Origin: an uncultured Olsenella sp.
GTDB taxonomy: Bacteria; Actinomycetota; Coriobacteriia; Coriobacteriales; Atopobiaceae
Length of the DNA stretch: 50,585 nucleotides
Reading direction: 5' to 3'
Assembly: GCA_900548775.1 (NCBI GenBank)
Contig: URLM01000010.1
Coordinates: forward strand, 1-50,585
The position numbers were made by a program, and so were the translations under genes. The notes beneath the pieces were generated by a model. That model saw only the letters and a list, made by a program, of their open reading frames with translations, had not been told where the DNA came from and did no database searches. Within the stretch, counting starts at the first letter, position 1; each line of letters starts with the position of its first letter. This document shows positions 25,143-32,671 of the stretch, piece after piece.

Positions 25143-27806
25143 ATGGCAGAGAAGATCGACATAGCCCTAGCTGGTAACCCCAACTGCGGCAAGACCACGC
25201 TGTTCAACGAGCTCACCGGCTCGAACGGCTACGTGGGCAACTGGCCGGGCGTCACCGTGGAGAAGAAGGAGGCCGTCTGGAAGAAGGACGCCAACGTGCT
25301 CTTCACCGACCTCCCCGGCATCTACTCGCTCTCGCCCTACTCCCCGGAGGAGGTCGTCTCGCGCGACTTCATCATCTCCGGCCGCCCGAGCGCCATCGTC
25401 GACCTCGTCGACGTCACCAACATCGAGCGCAACCTCTACCTCACCACGCAGATCCTCGAGACGGGTCGTCCCGTTGTCGTGGGCCTCAACATGTGCGACC
25501 TGCTCGCGCAGCGCGGCGAGAAGATCGATGCCAAGCGTCTCTCCAAGATGCTTGGCGTGCCCGTGGTCGAGGTCTCGGCCCTGCGCTCCAAGAACCTCGA
25601 TGAGCTGGTGAGCACGGCAATCGACTCCGGCCGTGCCAACAGGGTCGCCCAGGGCGTGAAGTGCTTCTCGCCCGAGGTCGAGAAGGCTCTTGGCGCCATC
25701 GCCAGCACCATTGGCAACTCCTGCGCGCCGGACCTTCTCCGCTGGTACTCGATCAAGGTCTTCGAGCGCGACTCCGCCGCCATCGAGCCTCTTCACCTCT
25801 CCAAGCAGCAGCTCGAGGACATGGAGAAGGTCATCGAGCCCATCGAGCGCGAGCGCGACGACGACTCCGAGTCCATCATCACCTCCGAGCGCTACGAGTG
25901 GATCGCCACGGTCATGGACGCCTGCGTGACCAAGGCCCCCGGCAAGCTCACTGCCTCCGAGAAGATCGACCGCGTGGTCACCAACCGCGTGCTTGGCCTG
26001 CCCATCTTCATCGCGATCATGGTCGCCGTGTACTGGGTGGCGCTTGTCGCCGTGGGCACCCCCGCGACGGACTGGGTGAACGACAAGCTCTTCTCCGACG
26101 GCTTCTTTGTGAGCGGCACCGGCCAAGCGGCCTTTGAGGAGGCCGACGGGGCGTGGCAGGACGCCCACTACACCGACCAGATCTCCGGCTACCTTGCTGC
26201 GGCCGAGGAGGCCGGCGTCGACACCGACGGCGTCCAGGACGCCATCGACGCGGACCCGCAGACAGCAGACGACGAGACAACCATCTCCGCCTTCGAGGCG
26301 GCGGCCGAGAGGGCCGGCGTCGTTGCGACCGACGTCCCCGTGACCGACTCCGACGGAAACTACGTTGACACTGAGGGCAACGTCATCACCACGCTCGACG
26401 CGGATGGCAATCCCGTGCCTGCCGCCGGCCAAAAGGTCGAGGTGCTCCCCACGGTCACCGCGTCTGACTTCGCGACCGCCGTCAGCACCCCCGAGCCCGA
26501 CCAGCACGACTACGATGGCTTTGTCGACTCCGTCCCCAACGCCGTGACCGGCTGGCTCACCGAGGCCGGCGCTTCCAGCGTGGTGGTCTCGCTCGTGGTC
26601 GACGGTATCATCGGCGGCGTGGGCTCGGTCCTCGGCTTCATCCCGCAGATCTTCGTCCTCTTTGTTATGCTCTGCTTCCTCGAGGACTGCGGCTACATGA
26701 GCCGCGTGGCCTTTGTGATGGACCGCGTCTTCCGCCGCTTTGGCCTCTCGGGCAAGTCCTTCATCCCCATGATCGTGTCCTCCGGCTGCGGCGTCCCGGG
26801 CGTGCTTGCCACCAAGACGATCGAGAACGAGCGCGACCGCCGCATGACCGCCATGCTCACCACCATGATCCCGTGCTCGGCAAAGCTCCCCATCATCGCG
26901 CTGGTCATGGGCGTGCTCGCCGGCGGCTCCAGCATGTGGTGGGTCGCCCCGATGTTCTACCTCATGGGCATTGCCGCGATCATCATCTCGGCCGTCATGC
27001 TCAAGAAGACCAAGCGCTTCGCCGGCGAGCCCGTGCCCTTCGTGATGGAGCTCCCCGACTACCACATGCCCGCCATCAAGAGCTGGGCGCTGCACGTGTG
27101 GGAGCGCGTCTCCGCCTACGTCAAGAAGGCCGGCACGATCATCTTTGCTGCCGCAGTTGGCATCTGGGCTCTCTCCAACTTTGGCCTGGCCGGCTGGGAG
27201 GGCGGCGACGGCTCCTTCGGCTTCCTGCAGGCCATGGACGGCGCGCCCGAGACCTACATGGACTACTCCATCCTCGCCGGCGTGGGCGGTGCCCTGAGCT
27301 TCATCTTCATGCCGCTCGGCTTTGGCAACTGGCAGGCCACCGCGTCCACCATCTCCGCCCTCATCGCCAAGGAGAACCTGGTCTCTACCTTCGGCGTCCT
27401 CTACGGGCTTGGTGACGCCACCGAGAACTCCGTCTCGATGTGGCAGGGCTTCGCCGGCATGTTCACCGTCGCGGGCACGCTCCACGTCGGTGCCATGTGC
27501 GCGTTCGTCGCCTTCAACATGCTCTGCGCGCCGTGCTTCGCCGCCATGGGCACTATCCGCAGGCAGATGGACGACCCCAAGTGGTTCTGGTTCGCCATTG
27601 GCTACGAGTGCGGGTTTGGATGGGTCATCGGCCTTCTCATCAACCAGTTCTACGAGCTCTTTGTCTTTGGGATCTTTGGGTTCTGGACCGTTGTAGCCTT
27701 CGTTCTGCTCGCCCTCATGCTCTTCCAGCTCTTCCGCCCCATGCCCAAGTGGGACGAGAAGGACGAGCACATCCTTGGCAACCTCGCCGAGGAGCCCGTC
27801 GCCTAG
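25143..27806 (+). CDS. feoB: Ferrous iron transporter FeoB with large extracytoplasmic insertion
   Basis: An 887-residue Fe(II) uptake protein. The N-terminal G domain has G1 GNPNCGKTTLF (11-21), G3 DLPG (56-59) and G4 NMCD (116-119), then the GDI helical domain to about 275, a first span at about 284-304 and the Gate/core membrane region from about 478 on (GFIPQIFVLFVMLCFLEDCGYMSR, SSGCGVPGVLATKTIENERDRRMT, IPCSAKLPI). Between the first and second spans lies an acidic insertion of about 130 residues (about 323-460) with DSDGNYVDTEG and DADGNPV, absent from typical FeoB. The ATG at 25143 is preceded by GGAAAGGCAAGGC. A strong terminator follows. Confidence 0.96.
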   Translation: MAEKIDIALAGNPNCGKTTLFNELTGSNGYVGNWPGVTVEKKEAVWKKDANVLFTDLPGIYSLSPYSPEEVVSRDFIISGRPSAIVDLVDVTNIERNLYLTTQILETGRPVVVGLNMCDLLAQRGEKIDAKRLSKMLGVPVVEVSALRSKNLDELVSTAIDSGRANRVAQGVKCFSPEVEKALGAIASTIGNSCAPDLLRWYSIKVFERDSAAIEPLHLSKQQLEDMEKVIEPIERERDDDSESIITSERYEWIATVMDACVTKAPGKLTASEKIDRVVTNRVLGLPIFIAIMVAVYWVALVAVGTPATDWVNDKLFSDGFFVSGTGQAAFEEADGAWQDAHYTDQISGYLAAAEEAGVDTDGVQDAIDADPQTADDETTISAFEAAAERAGVVATDVPVTDSDGNYVDTEGNVITTLDADGNPVPAAGQKVEVLPTVTASDFATAVSTPEPDQHDYDGFVDSVPNAVTGWLTEAGASSVVVSLVVDGIIGGVGSVLGFIPQIFVLFVMLCFLEDCGYMSRVAFVMDRVFRRFGLSGKSFIPMIVSSGCGVPGVLATKTIENERDRRMTAMLTTMIPCSAKLPIIALVMGVLAGGSSMWWVAPMFYLMGIAAIIISAVMLKKTKRFAGEPVPFVMELPDYHMPAIKSWALHVWERVSAYVKKAGTIIFAAAVGIWALSNFGLAGWEGGDGSFGFLQAMDGAPETYMDYSILAGVGGALSFIFMPLGFGNWQATASTISALIAKENLVSTFGVLYGLGDATENSVSMWQGFAGMFTVAGTLHVGAMCAFVAFNMLCAPCFAAMGTIRRQMDDPKWFWFAIGYECGFGWVIGLLINQFYELFVFGIFGFWTVVAFVLLALMLFQLFRPMPKWDEKDEHILGNLAEEPVA

Positions 27807-27822
27807 GCATGGCGCTCCGTGC

Positions 27823-27860
27823 GGCCCTCCCCGCGAAACCGCGGGGAGGGCCCTTGCTCT
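27823..27860 (+). terminator. Rho-independent terminator of feoB
   Basis: A perfect 13-bp stem GGCCCTCCCCGCG / CGCGGGGAGGGCC with an AAAC loop, followed by CTTGCTCT, 16 nt after the feoB stop. Confidence 0.9.
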
Positions 27861-27950
27861 TGCCTCAGCCGCGTTGCCGAGGGTCGTCGTCGGGCGTCGT
27901 TCGGCCCAGTTCCGAGCGGCGCCCGCGCGAGAAGGAAGTAGGTGTTGAAC

Positions 27951-28040
27951 ATGGACATGCTGATCGCAGTTGCGATGTCTGTTGCCGTTGCGGGGACGTG
28001 CGTCGAGGTGCGCCGTGCGTGCGAGGGGGAGCGTCGATGA
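27951..28040 (+). CDS. Tiny membrane peptide coupled to the AraC regulator
   Basis: A 29-residue ORF with one hydrophobic stretch (MLIAVAMSVAVAGTCV) and a basic end (RRACEGERR). Its TGA overlaps the regulator ATG (ATGA), and GGAAGTAGG lies upstream, so it is probably translated and coupled. The shape (short membrane helix, then Cys and charged residues, after feoB) recalls the FeoB-associated small membrane proteins, but it lacks their Cys-rich tail. It could equally be a regulatory leader ORF. It is separated from feoB by a strong terminator, so it has its own promoter or depends on read-through. Confidence 0.45.
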   Translation: MDMLIAVAMSVAVAGTCVEVRRACEGERR

Positions 28041-28969
28041 GCTCTCGTGCGCGGACCGCACCGGCGGAGGCGGGCTATGCCCTGCGTTGCCTCAAGCTGG
28101 CTCGGGGGATGGTCGTTACCTGGGGGCTGCTCGAGCCCGAGCAGGGAAGGGGAACGCTCTACCCCGTGCCCGGCCTTCTCCGCGTTGTCCATGTCTGTCG
28201 AGGCCGTTGCGTGCTGGTTCTGCCGGACGGAGGTCGCATCGAGATTGCCGAGGGCGACGTGGCGGTCCTCGGCACGAGCGTCGAGGCGGTGGGAGTCGAG
28301 CTTCGCGACGGCCCCGTCGGGGGAATGTGCCTTTCGGTTGACAGCAGGAGGCTCCCTGCGGACATGAGGCGCGTGTTCTCCGGCTTCGACGTCAACGTGG
28401 AGGTCATTGCTCGGATGGTGCCGCCCGAGCGCCCGGTTGTGCTCGCGCATGACAACGCGGAGCTCGTGCGCGTCTTCTCAGAGGCGTATCCACTGGTGGA
28501 CGAGGGCAACGTTGGCTACCTGCGCCTTAAGGCGGTGGAGATTCTCCGTTGTATTACGGCGCTTTCCGGCGTCTCTCATCGTGGGGTGGAGGGGCGTAGG
28601 GACAGCGACGCGCACGTGCGTCACCTGCGCGTTGCCCTGCAGGCCCAGCAGGAGATGCTGCGTGACGTCTCGCGGCCAAAGACGATTCCCACGCTGGCGG
28701 CCATGTGCGGCACTTCTCCCACGATCCTGAAGGAGGCCTTCCGCGAGACCTTTGGCGTGCCCATCTACACCTGGTATCGGGAGTACCGCGTGCGCCTGGC
28801 CGCAGAGGCCCTGCTCGAGAGCGACCTGCCCATCGCCGAGGTTGCCGCCTCGGTGGGGTACTCCAACCCGTCCAAGTTTGCGAAGGCCTTTGCGGACACC
28901 ATGGGGTCCACGCCGCGCGAGTGGCGTGCCGTCGGCGGGCTCGCGTCCAACGGCGGGCGGGCGATGTAG
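28037..28969 (+). CDS. AraC-family transcriptional regulator, PchR-like
   Basis: A 310-residue regulator. The N-terminal half is a cupin-like sensing domain (LRVVHVCRGRCVLVLPDGGRIEIAEGDVAVL). The C-terminal about 100 residues are the double helix-turn-helix (IPTLAAMCGTSPTILKEAFRETFG and LPIAEVAASVGYSNPSKFAKAFADTMGSTPREWR). The GYSNPSKFAKAF pattern is typical of the PchR subgroup, which controls siderophore and iron genes; placement after feoAAB agrees. It may respond to an iron chelate or haem and regulate iron uptake, but the ligand is unknown. It ends 3 bp from the convergent perR stop. Confidence 0.85.
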   Translation: MSSRARTAPAEAGYALRCLKLARGMVVTWGLLEPEQGRGTLYPVPGLLRVVHVCRGRCVLVLPDGGRIEIAEGDVAVLGTSVEAVGVELRDGPVGGMCLSVDSRRLPADMRRVFSGFDVNVEVIARMVPPERPVVLAHDNAELVRVFSEAYPLVDEGNVGYLRLKAVEILRCITALSGVSHRGVEGRRDSDAHVRHLRVALQAQQEMLRDVSRPKTIPTLAAMCGTSPTILKEAFRETFGVPIYTWYREYRVRLAAEALLESDLPIAEVAASVGYSNPSKFAKAFADTMGSTPREWRAVGGLASNGGRAM

Positions 28970-28971
28970 CC

Positions 28972-29400
28972 CTAGTTCTCGCTGGGACGTCCTGCGGGCG
29001 GCTCGGCCTTCTCGCGACTCATTCGCTCCCGGCACGCAGGACACACGCCGGTGAGGATGGTGCTGGTCGAGACGCTGGCGTAGCCCGTGGAGCGCTCGAT
29101 CTGGTGACAGAAATCCGCCTGGTCGGGGATGGGCACGTCGATTACGGAGCCACACTCCGAGCACACGAGGTGTGCGTGCTGGTCCATGCGCCGGTCAAAG
29201 CGCTCGCCGCCTGGCGTCTTCACCGAGAGGATCTCACCGGTATCCGCGAGCAGGTGAAGGTTGCGATAGACGGTTCCACGACTGATGTGGTCGTCCTGCT
29301 CGCGCACGCGAAGGTATATCTCGTCGGCGGTTGGGTGGTCGCACAGCTCCTGCACCGCCTCAAGCACCAGCTGGCGCTGGCGCGTTTTTCTTCTCTCCAT
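28972..29400 (-). CDS. perR: Fur-family peroxide regulator PerR
   Basis: A 142-residue Fur-family repressor. The winged helix lies at about residues 8-60 (HPTADEIYLRVREQ ... SRGTVYRNLHLLADTGEI). Metal ligands fit PerR: Asp69 in RFDRR, His75 and His77 in QHAH, and Asp88, with exactly the PerR spacings (Asp six before the first His; Asp eleven after the second). The structural zinc site is C80xxC83 and C120xxC123. PerR senses peroxide by metal-catalysed oxidation of a His and represses peroxide-defence genes. The divergent ahpC/ahpF-like pair lies beyond a repeat island and is the obvious target. AT-rich DNA upstream (29480-29530) is the likely promoter. Confidence 0.88.
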   Translation of the reverse strand: MERRKTRQRQLVLEAVQELCDHPTADEIYLRVREQDDHISRGTVYRNLHLLADTGEILSVKTPGGERFDRRMDQHAHLVCSECGSVIDVPIPDQADFCHQIERSTGYASVSTSTILTGVCPACRERMSREKAEPPAGRPSEN

Positions 29401-29574
29401 GACGCGCTCCTGCTCTTCGTACGTGACCTGGGCTTCTTGGCTGTCTTGGTCTCTTACCCAGCGATTTCTTTAATTTCATGGTGATGATACCCAATTAATA
29501 CTAGGACTATATCTCATTTAGTGTGCACTAGTGAGTTGGACAACAGTACCCTTGCCTCCCCCCTCCTCCCCCCG

Positions 29575-29653
29575 TTCTTTATCGGTATCTGTGAACCAGG
29601 CGCTGCGTTTGCCCAGTTGGCGAGAAGCGCTTTTCACAGATACCGATAAAGAA
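29575..29653. repeat. 79-bp inverted-repeat element, copy 1
   Basis: The arms TTCTTTATCGGTATCTGTGAA (29575-29595) and their exact complement (29633-29653) are 21 nt long and flank a 37-nt interior. An almost identical copy lies at 29912-29990. Confidence 0.9.
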
Positions 29654-29733
29654 GGGGGGCGGGCGATAGGAGAGGGCGGGGAACCGGGCGGCACAGGAGG
29701 GACCGACTGCCTTCACGCCGTGACCCTCTGCCC

Positions 29734-29875
29734 AAAAATTGCGGTTGCCGGTCCATTTTGGGCGAAATGCCGAGTACGAAGACACTAACTTTTTGGGGAG
29801 CCGCAGGTAGGGAAATGGCACTCACGGGGTGATACTAAGCGGATCCTCGGATTTTGACCGGCAACCGTAATTTTT
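29734..29875. repeat. 142-bp inverted-repeat element between the two 79-bp copies
   Basis: Arms AAAAATTGCGGTTGCCGGTC (29734-29753) and GACCGGCAACCGTAATTTTT (29856-29875) match except one position. The interior of about 100 nt has no convincing ORF. Confidence 0.85.
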
Positions 29876-29911
29876 GTGCACAGCGTGTCGGCTGGGCCTC
29901 TCCTCCCCGCG

Positions 29912-29990
29912 TTCTTTATCGGTATCTGTGAACCGGGCGTTGCGTTTTCCCAGTTGGCAAGAAGCGCTTTTCACAGATACCGATAAAGAA
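29912..29990. repeat. 79-bp inverted-repeat element, copy 2
   Basis: It has the same 21-nt arms (29912-29932 and 29970-29990) and nearly the same interior as copy 1. With the 142-bp element it makes a symmetric island in the 750-nt perR-ahpC spacer, which otherwise holds no gene. Confidence 0.9.
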
Positions 29991-30061
29991 CGGGGGGAGG
30001 GGGGCGGGTGACGATGCAGAAGGGGAAGGTCTGCTGTCCAGAAATTAGTTCAAATAAACCC

Positions 30062-30113
30062 TTGCAATCCCTGCTTCAATATCGATAATAAGTCTCAGTA
30101 CCAATAGTGGTAC
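30062..30113 (+). promoter_or_regulatory. ahpC: ahpC promoter with adjacent palindrome
   Basis: TTGCAA (30062-30067), a 17-nt spacer and ATAATA (30085-30090) make a good sigma70-type promoter. GTACC-AATAGT-GGTAC (30098-30113) follows at the expected start site and could be an operator or a 5' hairpin. I did not find a clear consensus PerR box. Confidence 0.6.
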
Positions 30114-30150
30114 GACAAAGACCACCTAGCAAGCAGAGAAGGAGCATCAC

Positions 30151-30714
30151 ATGTCCCTCATCAACAAGGAAATCGGCGAGTTTACAGTCCAGGCCTACCA
30201 GAACGGCGAGTTCAAGACCGTCACCAAGTCCGACGTCCTGGGCAAGTGGGCCCTGTTCTTCTTCTATCCCGCCGACTTCACCTTTGTCTGCCCCACCGAG
30301 CTGGAGGAGCTGGCCGAGAACTACGACGCCTTTAAGGCCGAGGGCTGCGAGGTCTACTCCGTGTCCTGCGACACCCACTTTGTCCACAAGGCCTGGCATG
30401 ACGAGTCCGAGCGCATCGCAAAGGTGACCTACCCCATGCTCGCAGACCCCGCTCACGTCCTCGCCGAGGACTTCGAGGTCCTGATCCCCGCCGACGGCCT
30501 TGCCGAGCGTGGCGCCTTCATCGTTGACCCCGACGGCAGGATTCAGGTCTACGAGGTCACCGCCGGCGGCATCGGCCGCAACGCCAAGGAGCTCCTGCGC
30601 CTGGTCCAGGCCGCCAAGTTCGTGCGCGAGCACGGCGACCAGGTGTGCCCCGCCAAGTGGCAGCCGGGCGCCGAGGCCCTCAAGCCGTCGCTTGACCTCG
30701 TTGGCCAGCTGTAG
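30151..30714 (+). CDS. ahpC: Alkyl hydroperoxide reductase / peroxiredoxin AhpC
   Basis: A 187-residue typical 2-Cys peroxiredoxin that reduces H2O2 and organic peroxides in the cytoplasm. The peroxidatic Cys lies in FYPADFTFVCPTELEEL (about residue 48), and the resolving Cys in GDQVCPAKWQPG (about residue 167). The length is exactly that of AhpC. The ATG is preceded by GAAGGAG. The following flavoprotein is its likely reductase, separated by a moderate hairpin that could reduce read-through. Regulation by the neighbouring PerR is expected from the family. Confidence 0.97.
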   Translation: MSLINKEIGEFTVQAYQNGEFKTVTKSDVLGKWALFFFYPADFTFVCPTELEELAENYDAFKAEGCEVYSVSCDTHFVHKAWHDESERIAKVTYPMLADPAHVLAEDFEVLIPADGLAERGAFIVDPDGRIQVYEVTAGGIGRNAKELLRLVQAAKFVREHGDQVCPAKWQPGAEALKPSLDLVGQL

Positions 30715-30751
30715 GAAGAGCCCTGGCGAGCAAGACAAACCACAAGCTTAG

Positions 30752-30780
30752 GGGCCCGTCGGCAGTTTCGGCGGGCCCTT
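30752..30780 (+). terminator. Intercistronic hairpin between ahpC and the AhpF-like gene
   Basis: GGGCCCG / CGGGCCC stem with internal CG pairs and a short following T-run. Position and strength suggest partial termination, giving more ahpC than reductase transcript. Confidence 0.6.
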
Positions 30781-30812
30781 CGACTCGCCGCGCGCGGCGG
30801 GGGAGGAAAGAG

Positions 30813-32489
30813 ATGAGCGAGAACGGCAACGACAAGAACGTCGAGAACGTCTACGACGCGGTGGTGATTGGCGGCGGCCCGGCCGGGCTCACGGCTGCGC
30901 TGTACCTCGCTCGCGCCCGCTATCGCGTGCTGGTTGTCGAGCGCGAGCACTTTGGCGGCCAGATCACCATCACCTCGGAGGTCGTGAACTACCCCGGCGT
31001 GCTCAGCGCCAGCGGCGAGCAGCTCACGGACACCATGCGTCGCCAGGCGGAGGCCTTTGGCGCAGAGATGCTGCTTGCAACGGTGGAGTCGCTCGACCTC
31101 GCGGCAGACGTCAAGGTGGTGCACACCTCGCGCGGCGACATCCGCTGCCTGGCGGTTCTTCTCGCCACGGGCGCCTCGCCGAGAAGCGCCGGCTTCGAGG
31201 GCGAGGAGAGCTTCCGCGGCCACGGCGTGGCGTACTGCGCCACCTGCGACGGTGAGTTCTTCACCGGGCGCGAGGTCTTTGTGGTGGGTGGCGGCTTTGC
31301 CGCGGCAGAGGAGGCGGTCTTTCTCACTACGTACGCCTCGCACGTGACCATCCTGGTCTACACCGACGACTTCACCTGCGCCAAGGCCACAGCCGACGAG
31401 GCCTATGCCAACGAGAAAACCACGGTGCGGACAAACGCGCAGCTCCTGTCCGTGGAGGGCGACTCCGTGGTGCGGGGCGTCCGCTGGCTCGACCGCGCCA
31501 CGGGCGAGGAGCACGAGTTTTCCTCGGCAGACGGCGGCCCCGTGGGCGTCTTTGTCTTTGTGGGCTACGCACCGGCAACCTCGCTGGTGGCGGGCGTGGC
31601 CGAGCTCGATCCGCAGGGCTACGTGATTACGGACGACCGCCAGATGACGAGCGCCGACGGCCTCTTCGCCGCAGGCGACGTGTGTCAGAAGCGCCTGCGC
31701 CAGGTCGCCACCGCCGTGGGCGAGGGCGCGGCCACGGCCATCGAGATGGAGCGCTACCTCAAGGCCGCTCGCGAGCACACAGGCATCGTGCCCGCGCAGC
31801 CCGCCAGCCGTACGCGCGACGTGGCCGAGAAGCCTGCGGCTGCGGCGCCCGTGGCGGCTGCCAGCACGCCCGGCTCTCCCATCGACGACGCCATGGCGGC
31901 CCAGCTCCAGGCGGTCTTCTCGCGCATGCAGAGCCCGCTGGCGCTGCGCCTGCACCTCGATGGCGGTGACGTCTCAACGGAGCTGCGCTCCTACATGGAG
32001 GCGCTCGCCGCGCAGACGGACCTTCTCGCCGTGGAGGAGGCGAGCGTCACCACCGACGACCCTACTGAGCTGCCCTTTGTTGAGGTCGTTCGGACCGACG
32101 GCACGTCGACGGGCATGCGCTTCCACGGCGTTCCCGGCGGGCACGAGTTCACGTCCTTTGTGCTTGGCCTCTACAACGCGTCCGGTCCCGGCCAGCCCAT
32201 CGCCAACGAGGACCGCGATACCATCGCGAGCATCGACCGTCCGGTGGGCATGCGCGTGCTCGTGGGACTCTCGTGCACCATGTGTCCCGACGTCGTGGTG
32301 GCGTGTCAGCGCATTGCCGCAAACAACCCGCTGGTCACGGCCGACGTCTACGACGTCAACCGTTTCCCGGCGCTGCGTGAGCGCTACGACGTGATGAGCG
32401 TCCCGTGCCTTGTGGTGGACGACGGTACGGGCGAGCGCGTGAGCTTTGGCAAGAAGGGGCTCTCCGAGATCCTCTCGCTTGTGGGGTAG
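30813..32489 (+). CDS. AhpF-like peroxiredoxin reductase with C-terminal redox domain
   Basis: A 558-residue flavoprotein. Residues 10-320 are a thioredoxin reductase/AhpF-type FAD and NAD(P)H domain: GGGPAGLTAAL (about 20-30), redox CATC (Cys142, Cys145), VVGGGFAAAEEA and the FAD motif GLFAAGDV. After an Ala/Pro-rich linker (about 325-360) comes a double thioredoxin-fold region like the AhpF N-terminal domain, with GLSCTMCPDVV (Cys488, Cys491) and cis-Pro SVPCLVVDD. In AhpF this domain precedes the flavin part; here the order is reversed. It should pass electrons from NAD(P)H to AhpC. The start ATG has GGGGGAGGAAAG. A strong terminator follows. Confidence 0.9.
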   Translation: MSENGNDKNVENVYDAVVIGGGPAGLTAALYLARARYRVLVVEREHFGGQITITSEVVNYPGVLSASGEQLTDTMRRQAEAFGAEMLLATVESLDLAADVKVVHTSRGDIRCLAVLLATGASPRSAGFEGEESFRGHGVAYCATCDGEFFTGREVFVVGGGFAAAEEAVFLTTYASHVTILVYTDDFTCAKATADEAYANEKTTVRTNAQLLSVEGDSVVRGVRWLDRATGEEHEFSSADGGPVGVFVFVGYAPATSLVAGVAELDPQGYVITDDRQMTSADGLFAAGDVCQKRLRQVATAVGEGAATAIEMERYLKAAREHTGIVPAQPASRTRDVAEKPAAAAPVAAASTPGSPIDDAMAAQLQAVFSRMQSPLALRLHLDGGDVSTELRSYMEALAAQTDLLAVEEASVTTDDPTELPFVEVVRTDGTSTGMRFHGVPGGHEFTSFVLGLYNASGPGQPIANEDRDTIASIDRPVGMRVLVGLSCTMCPDVVVACQRIAANNPLVTADVYDVNRFPALRERYDVMSVPCLVVDDGTGERVSFGKKGLSEILSLVG

Positions 32490-32503
32490 GCAGGCGAGAG
32501 AGC

Positions 32504-32545
32504 AATGCGGGCGTCTCACGGCTTCGAGACGCCCGCATTCGTGTC
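32504..32545 (+). terminator. Terminator after the ahpC operon
   Basis: A 14-bp perfect stem AATGCGGGCGTCTC / GAGACGCCCGCATT (32504-32539), 15 nt after the stop. Confidence 0.85.
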
Positions 32546-32671
32546 AAGTTTGCGTGCCAAAACCTCGAAAAAAGCTGGAATTGTCGGCGCCATGTTTGGT
32601 TGCTTCACCTATAGTGCGATGTAACGTGTAATGCTACCAAATATGTAACAAAGCTATCTGATGGAGCGTAC

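Noticed and set aside
25167..28061. Very long antisense open frame opposite feoB (964 codons)
   Set aside because: An artefact of high GC at third codon positions; the feoB strand shows full family homology, and the antisense product is low-complexity His/Gly/Asp-rich.
29531..29788. ORF across the repeat island between perR and ahpC
   Set aside because: It consists of inverted-repeat sequence; no homology and no ribosome site.
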